Under the pieces are notes generated by a model, which did no database searches, was not told the origin of the DNA, and saw only the letters and a list, made by a program, of their open reading frames with translations. Of a DNA stretch of 5,678 bases, positions 1 to 4,526 are shown piece after piece. The stretch spans positions 1 through 5,678 of the forward strand of contig JAAYAE010000343.1 in NCBI GenBank assembly GCA_012719555.1, given 5' to 3'. How positions within the stretch are numbered: the stretch's first letter is position 1; every line of letters begins with the position of its first letter. The stretch comes from Acholeplasmataceae bacterium (GTDB lineage Bacteria; Bacillota; Negativicutes; Acidaminococcales; Acidaminococcaceae). A program made the translations under genes and the position numbers.

Positions 1-411
1 ATGCCAACCTTCGTAACACCGGAGCTCGCGACGGCTCTGCATGGTATTGCAAGTCATGCAGCAGCTATGACGCCTATGGAAAATATAGTAAAAGGAATCC
101 CTGCTGGAATTCTTATAGCGGCTATTGTTTGGATGATGCCACTGTCACGAAGTTTTAGCTTATTTTTGATTTTATTTTTTACTTATTTTATTTCTTTAGG
201 AAGTTTTGCTCATGTGGTTGTTGGTTCAGGCGAGTTAGCTTATGAAGTAATCAACGGTGGAGCTAGTTTGTATGATTACTTTGTTCGTTTTCTTATTCCT
301 ACGGGTTTTGGCAATATTCTAGGTGGTACACTTGTATTTACATTACTTATTTATGCCCAGGTAAGCACAGAGTTGAAAGATGGCGTAGATGAGTCATGCA
401 GGATTAAATAA
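1..411 (+). CDS. Formate/nitrite transporter (FNT) family channel, C-terminal part
   Basis: This is the C-terminal half of an inner-membrane FNT channel of the FocA/NirC type, which moves formate, nitrite or similar small monovalent anions. The 136 visible residues hold three hydrophobic segments, at about 33-47, 52-74 and 103-118. The family marks are the GSFAHVVVGS stretch, whose His71 matches the conserved pore histidine, and the final GNILGGTLVF helix (104-113). FNT proteins are usually about 260-290 residues with six helices, so roughly the first half lies before the window. The ATG at position 1 is therefore very likely an internal Met, not the start. The tail after the last helix is short and ends in a TAA at 409-411, with repeat DNA beginning six bases later. 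The substrate cannot be read from this part. Formate export would suit the citrate-fermenting context, but that is inference. Confidence 0.88.
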   Translation: MPTFVTPELATALHGIASHAAAMTPMENIVKGIPAGILIAAIVWMMPLSRSFSLFLILFFTYFISLGSFAHVVVGSGELAYEVINGGASLYDYFVRFLIPTGFGNILGGTLVFTLLIYAQVSTELKDGVDESCRIK

Positions 412-417
412 TAAAAG

Positions 418-459
418 AAAATCGCCGATGTTCACTCGTCTACTTTGTCAGACCTTGCG
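418..459. repeat. Extra tandem copy of the left arm of the 126-bp repeat
   Basis: This 42-bp stretch repeats the left arm of the full element at 467-592, offset by 49 bp. It shares the AAAATCGCCG terminus, the TTCACTC segment and the CTACTTTGTCAGACCTTGCG block, with only a few substitutions. It starts six bases after the stop codon of the FNT gene. The second full element (2059-2184) has the same extra left arm at 2011-2047, offset 48 bp, so the arrangement is a shared property of the family and not a local accident. Confidence 0.85.
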
Positions 460-466
460 ATAAAAT

Positions 467-592
467 AAAATCGCCGCTATTCACTCATCTACTTTGTCAG
501 ACCTTGCGGTTTTGCAATAAGATGTACAGTTTGTACTATCCTATTGCAAAATCCTCGGTCTTTCGCGTATCTGGGCAAATAACGGCGATTTT
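467..592. repeat. 126-bp nested-palindrome repeat, full copy 1
   Basis: The ends form a 15-bp inverted repeat, AAAATCGCCGCTATT on the left and AATAACGGCGATTTT on the right, matching at 14 of 15 positions. In the middle, 510-551 forms a long hairpin: the arms TTTTGCAATAAGAT and ATCCTATTGCAAAA pair with one mismatch, an inner GTACA/TGTAC stem follows, the loop is GTT and one T is bulged. The outer arms between are themselves loosely complementary, so the whole unit is an imperfect palindrome. A second copy at 2059-2184 has the same length and differs at five positions by eye. No transposase is visible. It could be a MITE, or a BIME-like 3'-end element with terminator or mRNA-stabilising action. 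Open frames through it on both strands are translations of the repeat, not genes. Confidence 0.88.
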
Positions 593-740
593 GGAGTTTA
601 TGAAATAATAATAATAAAAATATTAAATTCAAACTGCATAGCGCGACAAAATAGATGATTCTGGTTGTCGCATTGGACTTTAAATATTGTGGTAAAAAAA
701 TCATAGGAAGTTGGTTACACTTATTGGTTTCAGAGGGAAC
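593..740. other. AT-rich spacer with one hairpin, no convincing gene
   Basis: This spacer between repeat copy 1 and the cysteine-protein gene begins with an AT-rich run. It holds a 7-bp hairpin, GCGACAA (643-649) with TTGTCGC (665-671), around a 15-nt loop. A 49-codon frame runs from an ATG at 655 to a stop at 802-804, but it has no ribosome site and no family resemblance I recognise. It may be chance or a decayed gene end. Confidence 0.5.
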
Positions 741-774
741 AAATCGCAGTGATTTTAGTGTTGTTGAGAATAAA
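741..774. repeat. Decayed right end of the repeat with shared downstream flank
   Basis: 741-756 matches the right terminus of the full element at about 12 of 16 positions, including the final GATTTT. The following bases are shared with the region after the partial copy at 1246-1289: GTGATTTTAGTGTTGT occurs exactly at 749-764 and 1282-1297, and similarity continues weakly through GAGAATAAA against TATAATAAA. The module ends about 40 bp before the next gene, so it may carry a weak promoter. A TTGTTG (761-766), 18-nt spacer and TAAATA (785-790) is another weak possibility. Confidence 0.5.
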
Positions 775-812
775 GACAGAAAAATAAATAAGTATTTAGA
801 ATGAGGTGCAAA

Positions 813-1223
813 ATGAACCTAAAGATAAAAGAGAGAGTACATGAATTGTATTGGAAACATGATATTAATTGTGCAAGAACAATGCTCATCTGCTTATGTG
901 AATTGTTTGATATTGATATTGAAAAGCAAACCTTAAACTCCGCAATAGGGTTGCATGGGGCAGGCGGATTTAGAGCACAATGCGGCTTAGTTGAAGGTGC
1001 TTTAATGTTTATTGGTATTTATTTTAGTGACAAAGGAAAAACAGAAGCTAATATTGCTTCAATCTGTTATCAATATGCGTATGAGTTCACTCAAAGATTT
1101 GGTTCATTGAAATGTTATGACTTACGTCCGAATGGTTTCAGCGAAAATGACCCACCACATGCATGCGAAGAAATAACCGGAGTAGCTATTGAATTTACCA
1201 AAGAGTTTATTAAAAAAGTATAA
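813..1223 (+). CDS. C_GCAxxG_C_C family cysteine protein
   Basis: This is a 136-residue cytoplasmic protein resembling the C_GCAxxG_C_C family, small cysteine proteins thought to be redox-active or metal-linked, whose exact role is not established. The visible family pattern is Cys20 in the first helix, the glycine-rich core GLHGAGGFRAQCGLVEGALM with Cys57 (46-65), then Cys101 and a C-terminal Cys118 before a final helix. Additional cysteines are at 27, 29 and 85. I chose the ATG at 813 over the one at 801 because GAGGTG at 803-808 sits four bases before it and the first four codons of the longer frame would consist of that ribosome site. No signal peptide or membrane segment is seen. The gene stands alone between repeats, looks more AT-rich than the cit genes, and its stop codon lies inside a hairpin (1218-1238). 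Transfer together with the flanking repeats is plausible. Confidence 0.8.
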   Translation: MNLKIKERVHELYWKHDINCARTMLICLCELFDIDIEKQTLNSAIGLHGAGGFRAQCGLVEGALMFIGIYFSDKGKTEANIASICYQYAYEFTQRFGSLKCYDLRPNGFSENDPPHACEEITGVAIEFTKEFIKKV

Positions 1224-1238
1224 TACTGTGTACTATAC
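1218..1238. other. Hairpin over the stop codon of the cysteine-protein gene
   Basis: GTATAATAC (1218-1226) pairs with GTACTATAC (1230-1238) around a TGT loop, with one A-C mismatch. The stop codon TAA at 1221-1223 lies in the left arm. No T-run follows, so it is not a standard terminator. Its sequence and its place just before the right arm at 1246 suggest a decayed form of the central hairpin of the 126-bp repeat (compare TTTGTACTATC there). That origin is inference. Confidence 0.45.
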
Positions 1239-1245
1239 AAGTAAG

Positions 1246-1289
1246 AAATCCTCGGTCTTTCGCGTATATGGGTCAATCACGGTGATTTT
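1246..1289. repeat. Right-half copy of the 126-bp repeat
   Basis: These 44 bp match the right arm of full copy 1 (549-592) at 39 of 44 positions, counted by eye, including the block TCCTCGGTCTTTCGCGTAT and the final GATTTT. The left arm is missing. Only a degenerate trace of the central hairpin precedes it, at the end of the cysteine-protein gene. It separates the two cargo genes. Confidence 0.85.
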
Positions 1290-1296
1290 AGTGTTG

Positions 1297-1305
1297 TGGT
1301 ATAAT
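1297..1305 (+). promoter_or_regulatory. Extended -10 promoter before the acetyltransferase unit
   Basis: TGGTATAAT is a perfect TATAAT hexamer (1300-1305) preceded by the TGn extension typical of extended -10 promoters recognised by the housekeeping sigma factor. No good -35 is seen at the usual distance, which such promoters tolerate. Transcription would start near 1312 and run into the small frame at 1333 and the acetyltransferase at 1455. The promoter begins eight bases after the end of the right-half repeat, so repeat and promoter form one module. Confidence 0.55.
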
Positions 1306-1332
1306 AAAAAGCATGAATAAAGGGATGTTATA

Positions 1333-1419
1333 GTGTGTTTTAACGTACTGCAAACCGTACTGATTATCTGTGTGCTGATGGAGGTTGTGGTTACATTGGT
1401 ATTCCTTAGCGTAAACTGA
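1333..1419 (+). CDS. Possible small single-helix membrane peptide (28 aa)
   Basis: A GTG-started frame encodes 28 residues, almost all hydrophobic (LQTVLIICVLMEVVVTLVFL in the middle), enough for one membrane helix with a single Glu inside. AAAGGGA ends seven bases before the GTG, a good ribosome site, and the extended -10 promoter at 1297-1305 lies just upstream. The GTG overlaps by one base the TAG of a six-codon frame that starts at 1313. The stop at 1417-1419 is 35 bp before the acetyltransferase start, so both could share a transcript. I recognise no family. It might be a small membrane or toxin-like peptide, a leader peptide, or chance. A minus-strand frame covers the same bases but lacks a ribosome site. 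Confidence 0.35.
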   Translation: MCFNVLQTVLIICVLMEVVVTLVFLSVN

Positions 1420-1454
1420 AAAAGTATCATTATTAAGCAGAGGGAGAGACACAT

Positions 1455-1961
1455 ATGAATTTCAAGTTATTACCTGTTAGTCAAGAAGATTTGATAGATT
1501 ACAAAAAGGATATGCAAGAGGCTTTCCAAAAAGGGACAGCAGCGCAGTTTTCTGATTTGCATACAGAGATACTTCCGGAAAAGGACATTGACATTTCTTT
1601 ATCAAAAACAGGGGCATTTGCTTACAAAGCACTTGCTGATGGTGAAATGGTCGGTGGTGCAATTGTTATAATTGACGAAGAAACACAACACAACCATCTT
1701 GATTTTCTCTATGTAAAATACGGAACGCAGAGCCGTGGTATAGGGCAGGCCATTTGGCAAGAAATTGAAAAGCTACACCCTGAAACACGGGTTTGGGAAA
1801 CATTTACCCCATATTTTGAAAAGCGCAATATCCATTTTTATGTGAATTGTTGTGGCTTTCATATAGTGGAATTCTTTAATCCCCAGCACAAAGAACCTCA
1901 TACACCTGAAGATATGGTAGGCGGAGATTATTTCTTTCGTTTTGAAAAGAAAATGAAGTAA
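1455..1961 (+). CDS. GNAT family N-acetyltransferase
   Basis: This 168-residue cytoplasmic enzyme would transfer an acetyl group from acetyl-CoA to an amine on an unknown acceptor. The GNAT fold is visible. A beta hairpin, GAFAYKALADGEMVGGAIVI, spans 53-72. The core strand LDFLYV (82-87) leads into the acetyl-CoA loop, QSRGIG at 92-97, a fit to the family's Q/RxxGxG/A signature. Helix 98-108 follows, and the late segment FYVNCCGFHIVEFF (128-141) is the usual strand-turn-strand. The length is normal. AGGGAG at 1441-1446 is eight bases before the ATG and fixes the start. The N-terminal part (1-50) is unlike common GNATs and may shape acceptor choice. The gene lies between repeats and appears to be cargo; antibiotic, polyamine or protein substrates cannot be told apart here. 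Confidence 0.88.
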   Translation: MNFKLLPVSQEDLIDYKKDMQEAFQKGTAAQFSDLHTEILPEKDIDISLSKTGAFAYKALADGEMVGGAIVIIDEETQHNHLDFLYVKYGTQSRGIGQAIWQEIEKLHPETRVWETFTPYFEKRNIHFYVNCCGFHIVEFFNPQHKEPHTPEDMVGGDYFFRFEKKMK

Positions 1962-1963
1962 TA

Positions 1964-1985
1964 CAAAAGAGAGGGGGCTCTTTTG
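1964..1985 (+). terminator. Probable intrinsic terminator after the acetyltransferase
   Basis: CAAAAGAG (1964-1971) pairs perfectly with CTCTTTTG (1978-1985) around an AGGGGG loop, starting two bases after the stop codon. The T-run is contained in the right arm, as in many compact AT-rich terminators. The stem is short and weak in GC, so termination may be partial. The palindromic repeat 26 bp downstream could add to it. Confidence 0.55.
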
Positions 1986-2010
1986 ACGCAGATATTTACT
2001 CATATAAAAG

Positions 2011-2047
2011 AAAATCGTCGCTATTTGCTCATCTACTTTGTCAGACC
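2011..2047. repeat. Extra tandem left arm of full repeat copy 2
   Basis: This 37-bp stretch repeats the left arm of the element at 2059-2184, offset by 48 bp. It keeps AAAATCG, GCTATT and the block CTCATCTACTTTGTCAGACC, then diverges. It mirrors the extra arm at 418-459 in front of copy 1. A 63-codon frame across this region (1983-2174) is just the repeat translated twice and is not a gene. Confidence 0.83.
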
Positions 2048-2058
2048 TATTGTAAAAG

Positions 2059-2184
2059 AAAATCGGCGCTATTCACTCATCTACTTTGTCAGACCTTGCG
2101 GTTTTGCAATAGGATGTACAGTTTGTACTATCCTATTACAAAATCCTCGGTCTTTCGCGTATCTGAGCAAATAGCGGCGATTTT
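2059..2184. repeat. 126-bp nested-palindrome repeat, full copy 2
   Basis: This copy has the same length and orientation as copy 1 (467-592) and differs at five positions by eye. The termini AAAATCGGCGCTATT and AATAGCGGCGATTTT pair at 14 of 15 positions. The central hairpin at 2102-2143 has 14-bp arms with one mismatch plus the inner GTACA/TGTAC stem. Differences between copies hit both arms of the central hairpin, yet each copy keeps only one mismatch there. Together the two copies enclose the cargo genes as direct repeats, about 1.6 kb apart. Confidence 0.88.
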
Positions 2185-2375
2185 TGGGTTGGGTGTAAGA
2201 AATAACGAAAATGTTTTTGAAAGAAGAAGAAAAACAAGAGGAATATAACTTCTGCAAAGCTGTTACTATGTCGATATTTTATTGCTCTAGCTAGATAATC
2301 AGGCCATAGCATATTGGACGAAGTGCAAGCCAGCGTCATTAAGGTACTGGCAATAATGAGTTCTTATAGGGCTTA

Positions 2376-2404
2376 TGCTTCCACTGGTTTTACAAGTGGA
2401 AGTA
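2376..2404. promoter_or_regulatory. Hairpin or operator-like inverted repeat upstream of the cit promoter
   Basis: CTTCCACT (2378-2385) and AGTGGAAG (2395-2402) are perfect 8-bp inverted arms around a 9-nt centre, extendable by a G-T and a T-A pair. No T-run follows. It ends 15 bp before the -35 at 2420, a place suited to an activator or repressor site; alternatively it is an RNA hairpin closing an upstream transcript. The binding protein is unknown. Confidence 0.4.
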
Positions 2405-2419
2405 AATAGCTTGTTTTCG

Positions 2420-2447
2420 TTGAGGCATTATCAGTTTTTCTTATGAT
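2420..2447 (+). promoter_or_regulatory. Candidate sigma-70-type promoter of the citrate operon
   Basis: TTGAGG (2420-2425) and TATGAT (2442-2447) are separated by 16 bases, a reasonable housekeeping promoter. An inverted repeat, TTATCA (2428-2433) and TGATAA (2444-2449) ten bases apart, covers the spacer and the -10, where a bound repressor would block RNA polymerase. Transcription would begin near 2454, giving a leader of roughly 130 bases before the permease gene. Confidence 0.45.
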
Positions 2448-2586
2448 AACAATCTAAGTTCAATATTGTACAAGCGGAGCCGTTCGCGTTAAAGTTAAGT
2501 CGAAGAAGAAACTAGTAATTTTAGATGAAAGGAGTATCGGTAGTACAAGTAAAACACGAAAATTCGCAAAAGGAGATGAGATTAGT

Positions 2587-3975
2587 ATGTTTAGTATGGT
2601 TGGAATTGGTATTTTTTCGTTGGTTCTGTATATTGCTATTATTTTAGTGCTGATGACCTGGCTTAAACGCCGTGCTTCCGAGTCTATGCTGTGGGCTTAT
2701 CTTATTATCGTAGTGGTGGCCGGATTATTTTCTAAGCACACTGTCGTTAATGTTTTTACCAAGAGCTTTAAGTTCGGTATCACATCGGAAGTTGTTTATG
2801 CGGCCATGGCCTTTGTATTCATGTCCTACCTAATGGAAAAGACTGGTGTTATAGGACGGTTGGTTAATATTTTGAATAGTTTAATTGGTCGGTTCCCTGG
2901 TGGTGCAGGTTACGTATCTACTATAGGTTCTGCCTTGTTTGGCATGGTTTCCGGTTCTGGATCCGGTAATGCGGCAGCAATTGGTTCTATAACTGTTCCA
3001 TGGATGATGCAGACGGGATGGTCTCGTGAACGAGCTACGACTATATGTGCCGGTAATGCAGGTATGGGCATGATTTTTCCTCCCTCTACTTCTATGCTTT
3101 TGCTTTTAGGTATGGACAGCATTGCGTCGGAGCTGCCTTCCGGTACTTTGTATGTGGGACTGTTGGGGGCTGGTTGCCTTGTCTTGGCTTATAGGTTAAT
3201 CGTCATATATTATTTTGCCAAGAAGGATGGTTTGGCACCTGTACCTGCTGACCAGATTATGCCTTTTGGTGAAGCGCTGCGAAAAAATGGTTCTGCGTTA
3301 TTGATTTTTCTAGGTGTCTTAGTTCCTCTTTTAGTTACTATGGGACCAACCGGAGACTGGGTAAAAACAACCATGAATGCAGACTTGAAAAATGCTTTTA
3401 AATCAATTTCCATTGTGTTCTGGATTCCCATCACCATGACTTTGTTTACGATGTTTGAAGGTTGGAAATATTTGCCTCATGATTTTGCTGGTTGGAAGGT
3501 AATGATTATGCAATCAATTGGAAAATATTCGGAAGTTGGTATGTTATTATTTACGGCTTTTGCCGCTTCAGGAGTTCTCAATATGTTAGGCATGACTAAT
3601 GAAGTTAAAGCGATTTTCACTCATTTAGGTTCGTATTCTCCCATGTTGGTTATTCTAGTTATTGCTGCCCTTATAACCATGATGGATGGGCCATTTTCCG
3701 GGACTGCTACAACCAGTGCTTTAGGGGCCGCTGTTTATGCTGCTTTGCGCTCTATCGACTTGCCGCCTGTAGTTTGTTGCGTAGCTTTTCTAAATTTGAT
3801 TTCTAACGAAGGTGCAGTTCCTCCTAATGCAGCACCGATTTATATTGCTTCAGGGATTTCCGGGTTGAAGGATCCTTCGAATATTTTTAGACCGATTTTA
3901 AAATTCTTCGTCTTTCCGACGGTAGTTATTGCCATATTAATCATGATGCGGATTATTCCTATTATTGGAGGATGA
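2587..3975 (+). CDS. TRAP-type (DctM-like) large permease, probable citrate importer
   Basis: This 462-residue inner-membrane protein of the TRAP transporter large-subunit family has at least ten hydrophobic segments and two internally similar halves. The family's first signature lies at 104-168: PGG, then SGSGSGNAAAIGSITVP (122-138), then FPPS (164-167). The second half repeats it as DGPFSGTATTSALG from residue 367 and GAVPPNAAP from 409. These serine- and threonine-rich re-entrant loops bind sodium and substrate in the family. Usual DctM length is about 430, so this one is slightly long. AAAGGAGATGAG at 2568-2579 serves the ATG at 2587. It opens the operon and is followed closely by a small membrane gene and citD, so citrate or a related tricarboxylate is the likely substrate, by context only. 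No periplasmic binding protein and no full-length DctQ are in the window. Confidence 0.82.
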   Translation: MFSMVGIGIFSLVLYIAIILVLMTWLKRRASESMLWAYLIIVVVAGLFSKHTVVNVFTKSFKFGITSEVVYAAMAFVFMSYLMEKTGVIGRLVNILNSLIGRFPGGAGYVSTIGSALFGMVSGSGSGNAAAIGSITVPWMMQTGWSRERATTICAGNAGMGMIFPPSTSMLLLLGMDSIASELPSGTLYVGLLGAGCLVLAYRLIVIYYFAKKDGLAPVPADQIMPFGEALRKNGSALLIFLGVLVPLLVTMGPTGDWVKTTMNADLKNAFKSISIVFWIPITMTLFTMFEGWKYLPHDFAGWKVMIMQSIGKYSEVGMLLFTAFAASGVLNMLGMTNEVKAIFTHLGSYSPMLVILVIAALITMMDGPFSGTATTSALGAAVYAALRSIDLPPVVCCVAFLNLISNEGAVPPNAAPIYIASGISGLKDPSNIFRPILKFFVFPTVVIAILIMMRIIPIIGG

Positions 3976-3985
3976 GGTGAGAAAA

Positions 3986-4213
3986 ATGAAAAAAACTTTA
4001 AAGGCAATCTGTCACATTTGTTTTGGTATTACTATGCCGGCTTTTATGATTTTTGGCACAGTACTAGTGTTAGTCCAGTTAATGTGCTGTTTTACAGGTA
4101 ATGGGCATTTAAGTGTGTATATAAGTAAGTTATTACGTCCGTGGGCCACAGGTGCCGCTGGTGTAGTAGTTTTTGTAGCTTTTTTTGACAGCTATTTAAA
4201 GCTGGAAAAATAA
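3986..4213 (+). CDS. Small two-helix membrane protein next to the permease
   Basis: This 75-residue protein has a basic start (MKKTLK), a hydrophobic helix at about 11-36, a short polar stretch with GNG (38-40), an amphipathic segment around SKLLRP (47-52) and a second helix at about 54-70. The tail is charged. I recognise no named family. The permease stop (3973-3975) is ten bases upstream and GAGGTG at 3974-3979 is six bases before the ATG, so the two are probably translated together. A TTG in frame at 3965 is an unlikely start because the ribosome site lies inside that extension. By position it could stand in for the TRAP small subunit DctQ, which normally has four helices and about 160 residues. 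That role is inference, and a general transporter accessory peptide is equally possible. Confidence 0.7.
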   Translation: MKKTLKAICHICFGITMPAFMIFGTVLVLVQLMCCFTGNGHLSVYISKLLRPWATGAAGVVVFVAFFDSYLKLEK

Positions 4214-4253
4214 ATCTGTATTATGTTTTGGAGGAAAAAGGAGTGAAGTTGTA

Positions 4254-4526
4254 ATGAAGTTGGTTAAAGCAGCTATGGCAGGAACAATGGAACCAAGTGA
4301 TGTCATGGTAACGGTTGAACCGGCTGATGACCTTACCATCGATTTAGAATCTAATGTGGCAAAGCAGTTTGGAGCCTCAATTAAAGCGACCGCTTTGGAA
4401 GTAGCGAAAAAGATGGCGATTACCGGCGCGGCAATTAAATTAGTCGATCATGGTGCGTTGGATTTTACCATACGTGCCAGGATGGAAACCGCCCTTAAAC
4501 GTGCGTTAAAGGAGGGGGTACAATGA
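4254..4526 (+). CDS. citD: Citrate lyase acyl carrier protein (gamma chain)
   Basis: CitD is the acyl carrier subunit of citrate lyase. Its phosphoribosyl-dephospho-CoA arm carries the acetyl and citryl groups between CitF and CitE in the cytoplasm. The 90 residues match the family from end to end: AGTMEPSDVMVTVEP near the start, VAKQFGASI in the middle (compare the usual VEKQFG) and GALDFTIRARMETA near the end (usually GALDC). The length is normal. In Klebsiella CitD the arm is attached to Ser14 of the ESGD segment; here the same place reads E13-P14-S15-D16, so Ser15 is the only nearby acceptor. The ATG at 4254 is served by AAGGAG (4238-4243), and its A overlaps the TAA of a four-codon frame, GTGAAGTTGTAA (4243-4254). 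citE overlaps by four bases. Confidence 0.93.
   Translation: MKLVKAAMAGTMEPSDVMVTVEPADDLTIDLESNVAKQFGASIKATALEVAKKMAITGAAIKLVDHGALDFTIRARMETALKRALKEGVQ

Larger units (their letters stand above)
2185..2586. other. 402-bp gene-free leader of the citrate operon
   Basis: No convincing gene lies here. Tiny frames exist at 2211-2294 (27 codons, purine-rich, no ribosome site) and 2356-2409 (17 codons, overlapping a hairpin). From about 2376 the stretch carries control elements: the hairpin at 2376-2404, a promoter at 2420-2447 with an inverted repeat over its -10, and then an untranslated leader of about 130 bases. That leader holds a small RNA stem, GCGGA with TTCGC (2475-2488 region), and the permease ribosome site at 2568-2579. 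An early AAAGGAG at 2528-2534 has no start codon at a useful distance. I see no match to a riboswitch class I know. Confidence 0.55.

Noticed and set aside
403..613. AAATAATA at 406-413 and 603-610 as a target-site duplication of repeat copy 1
   Set aside because: The sequence is AT-rich low complexity, lies several bases from the element ends, and copy 2 shows no equivalent.
489..704. Minus-strand 71-codon frame over repeat copy 1
   Set aside because: Its second half is the reverse translation of the repeat, and the same peptide appears at copy 2 (2136-2339). It reflects the repeat, not a gene.
655..804. Plus-strand 49-codon frame ending in the ribosome site of the cysteine-protein gene
   Set aside because: No ribosome site, no recognised family, and it runs through a decayed repeat end. 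At most it is a gene remnant.
1233..1454. Minus-strand 73-codon frame before the acetyltransferase
   Set aside because: There is no ribosome site, the start abuts the acetyltransferase start, and it overlaps the repeat and a plus-strand promoter. The plus-strand small frame has better signals.
1983..2174. Plus-strand 63-codon frame after the acetyltransferase
   Set aside because: It is the tandem left arms and central hairpin of the repeat translated; the peptide repeats itself and there is no family match.
418..2184. CRISPR array
   Set aside because: The copies are long, few and unevenly spaced with genes between them, and no short repeat-spacer pattern exists.
412..2190. A true integron cassette array
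   Set aside because: The repeat termini do not show paired attC core sites of the GTTRRRY type, no integrase is in view, and both cargo units have their own promoter-like sequence.
2211..2294. Plus-strand 27-codon frame in the cit leader
   Set aside because: It has no ribosome site and a low-complexity Glu/Lys start from a purine run; chance is the simplest reading.
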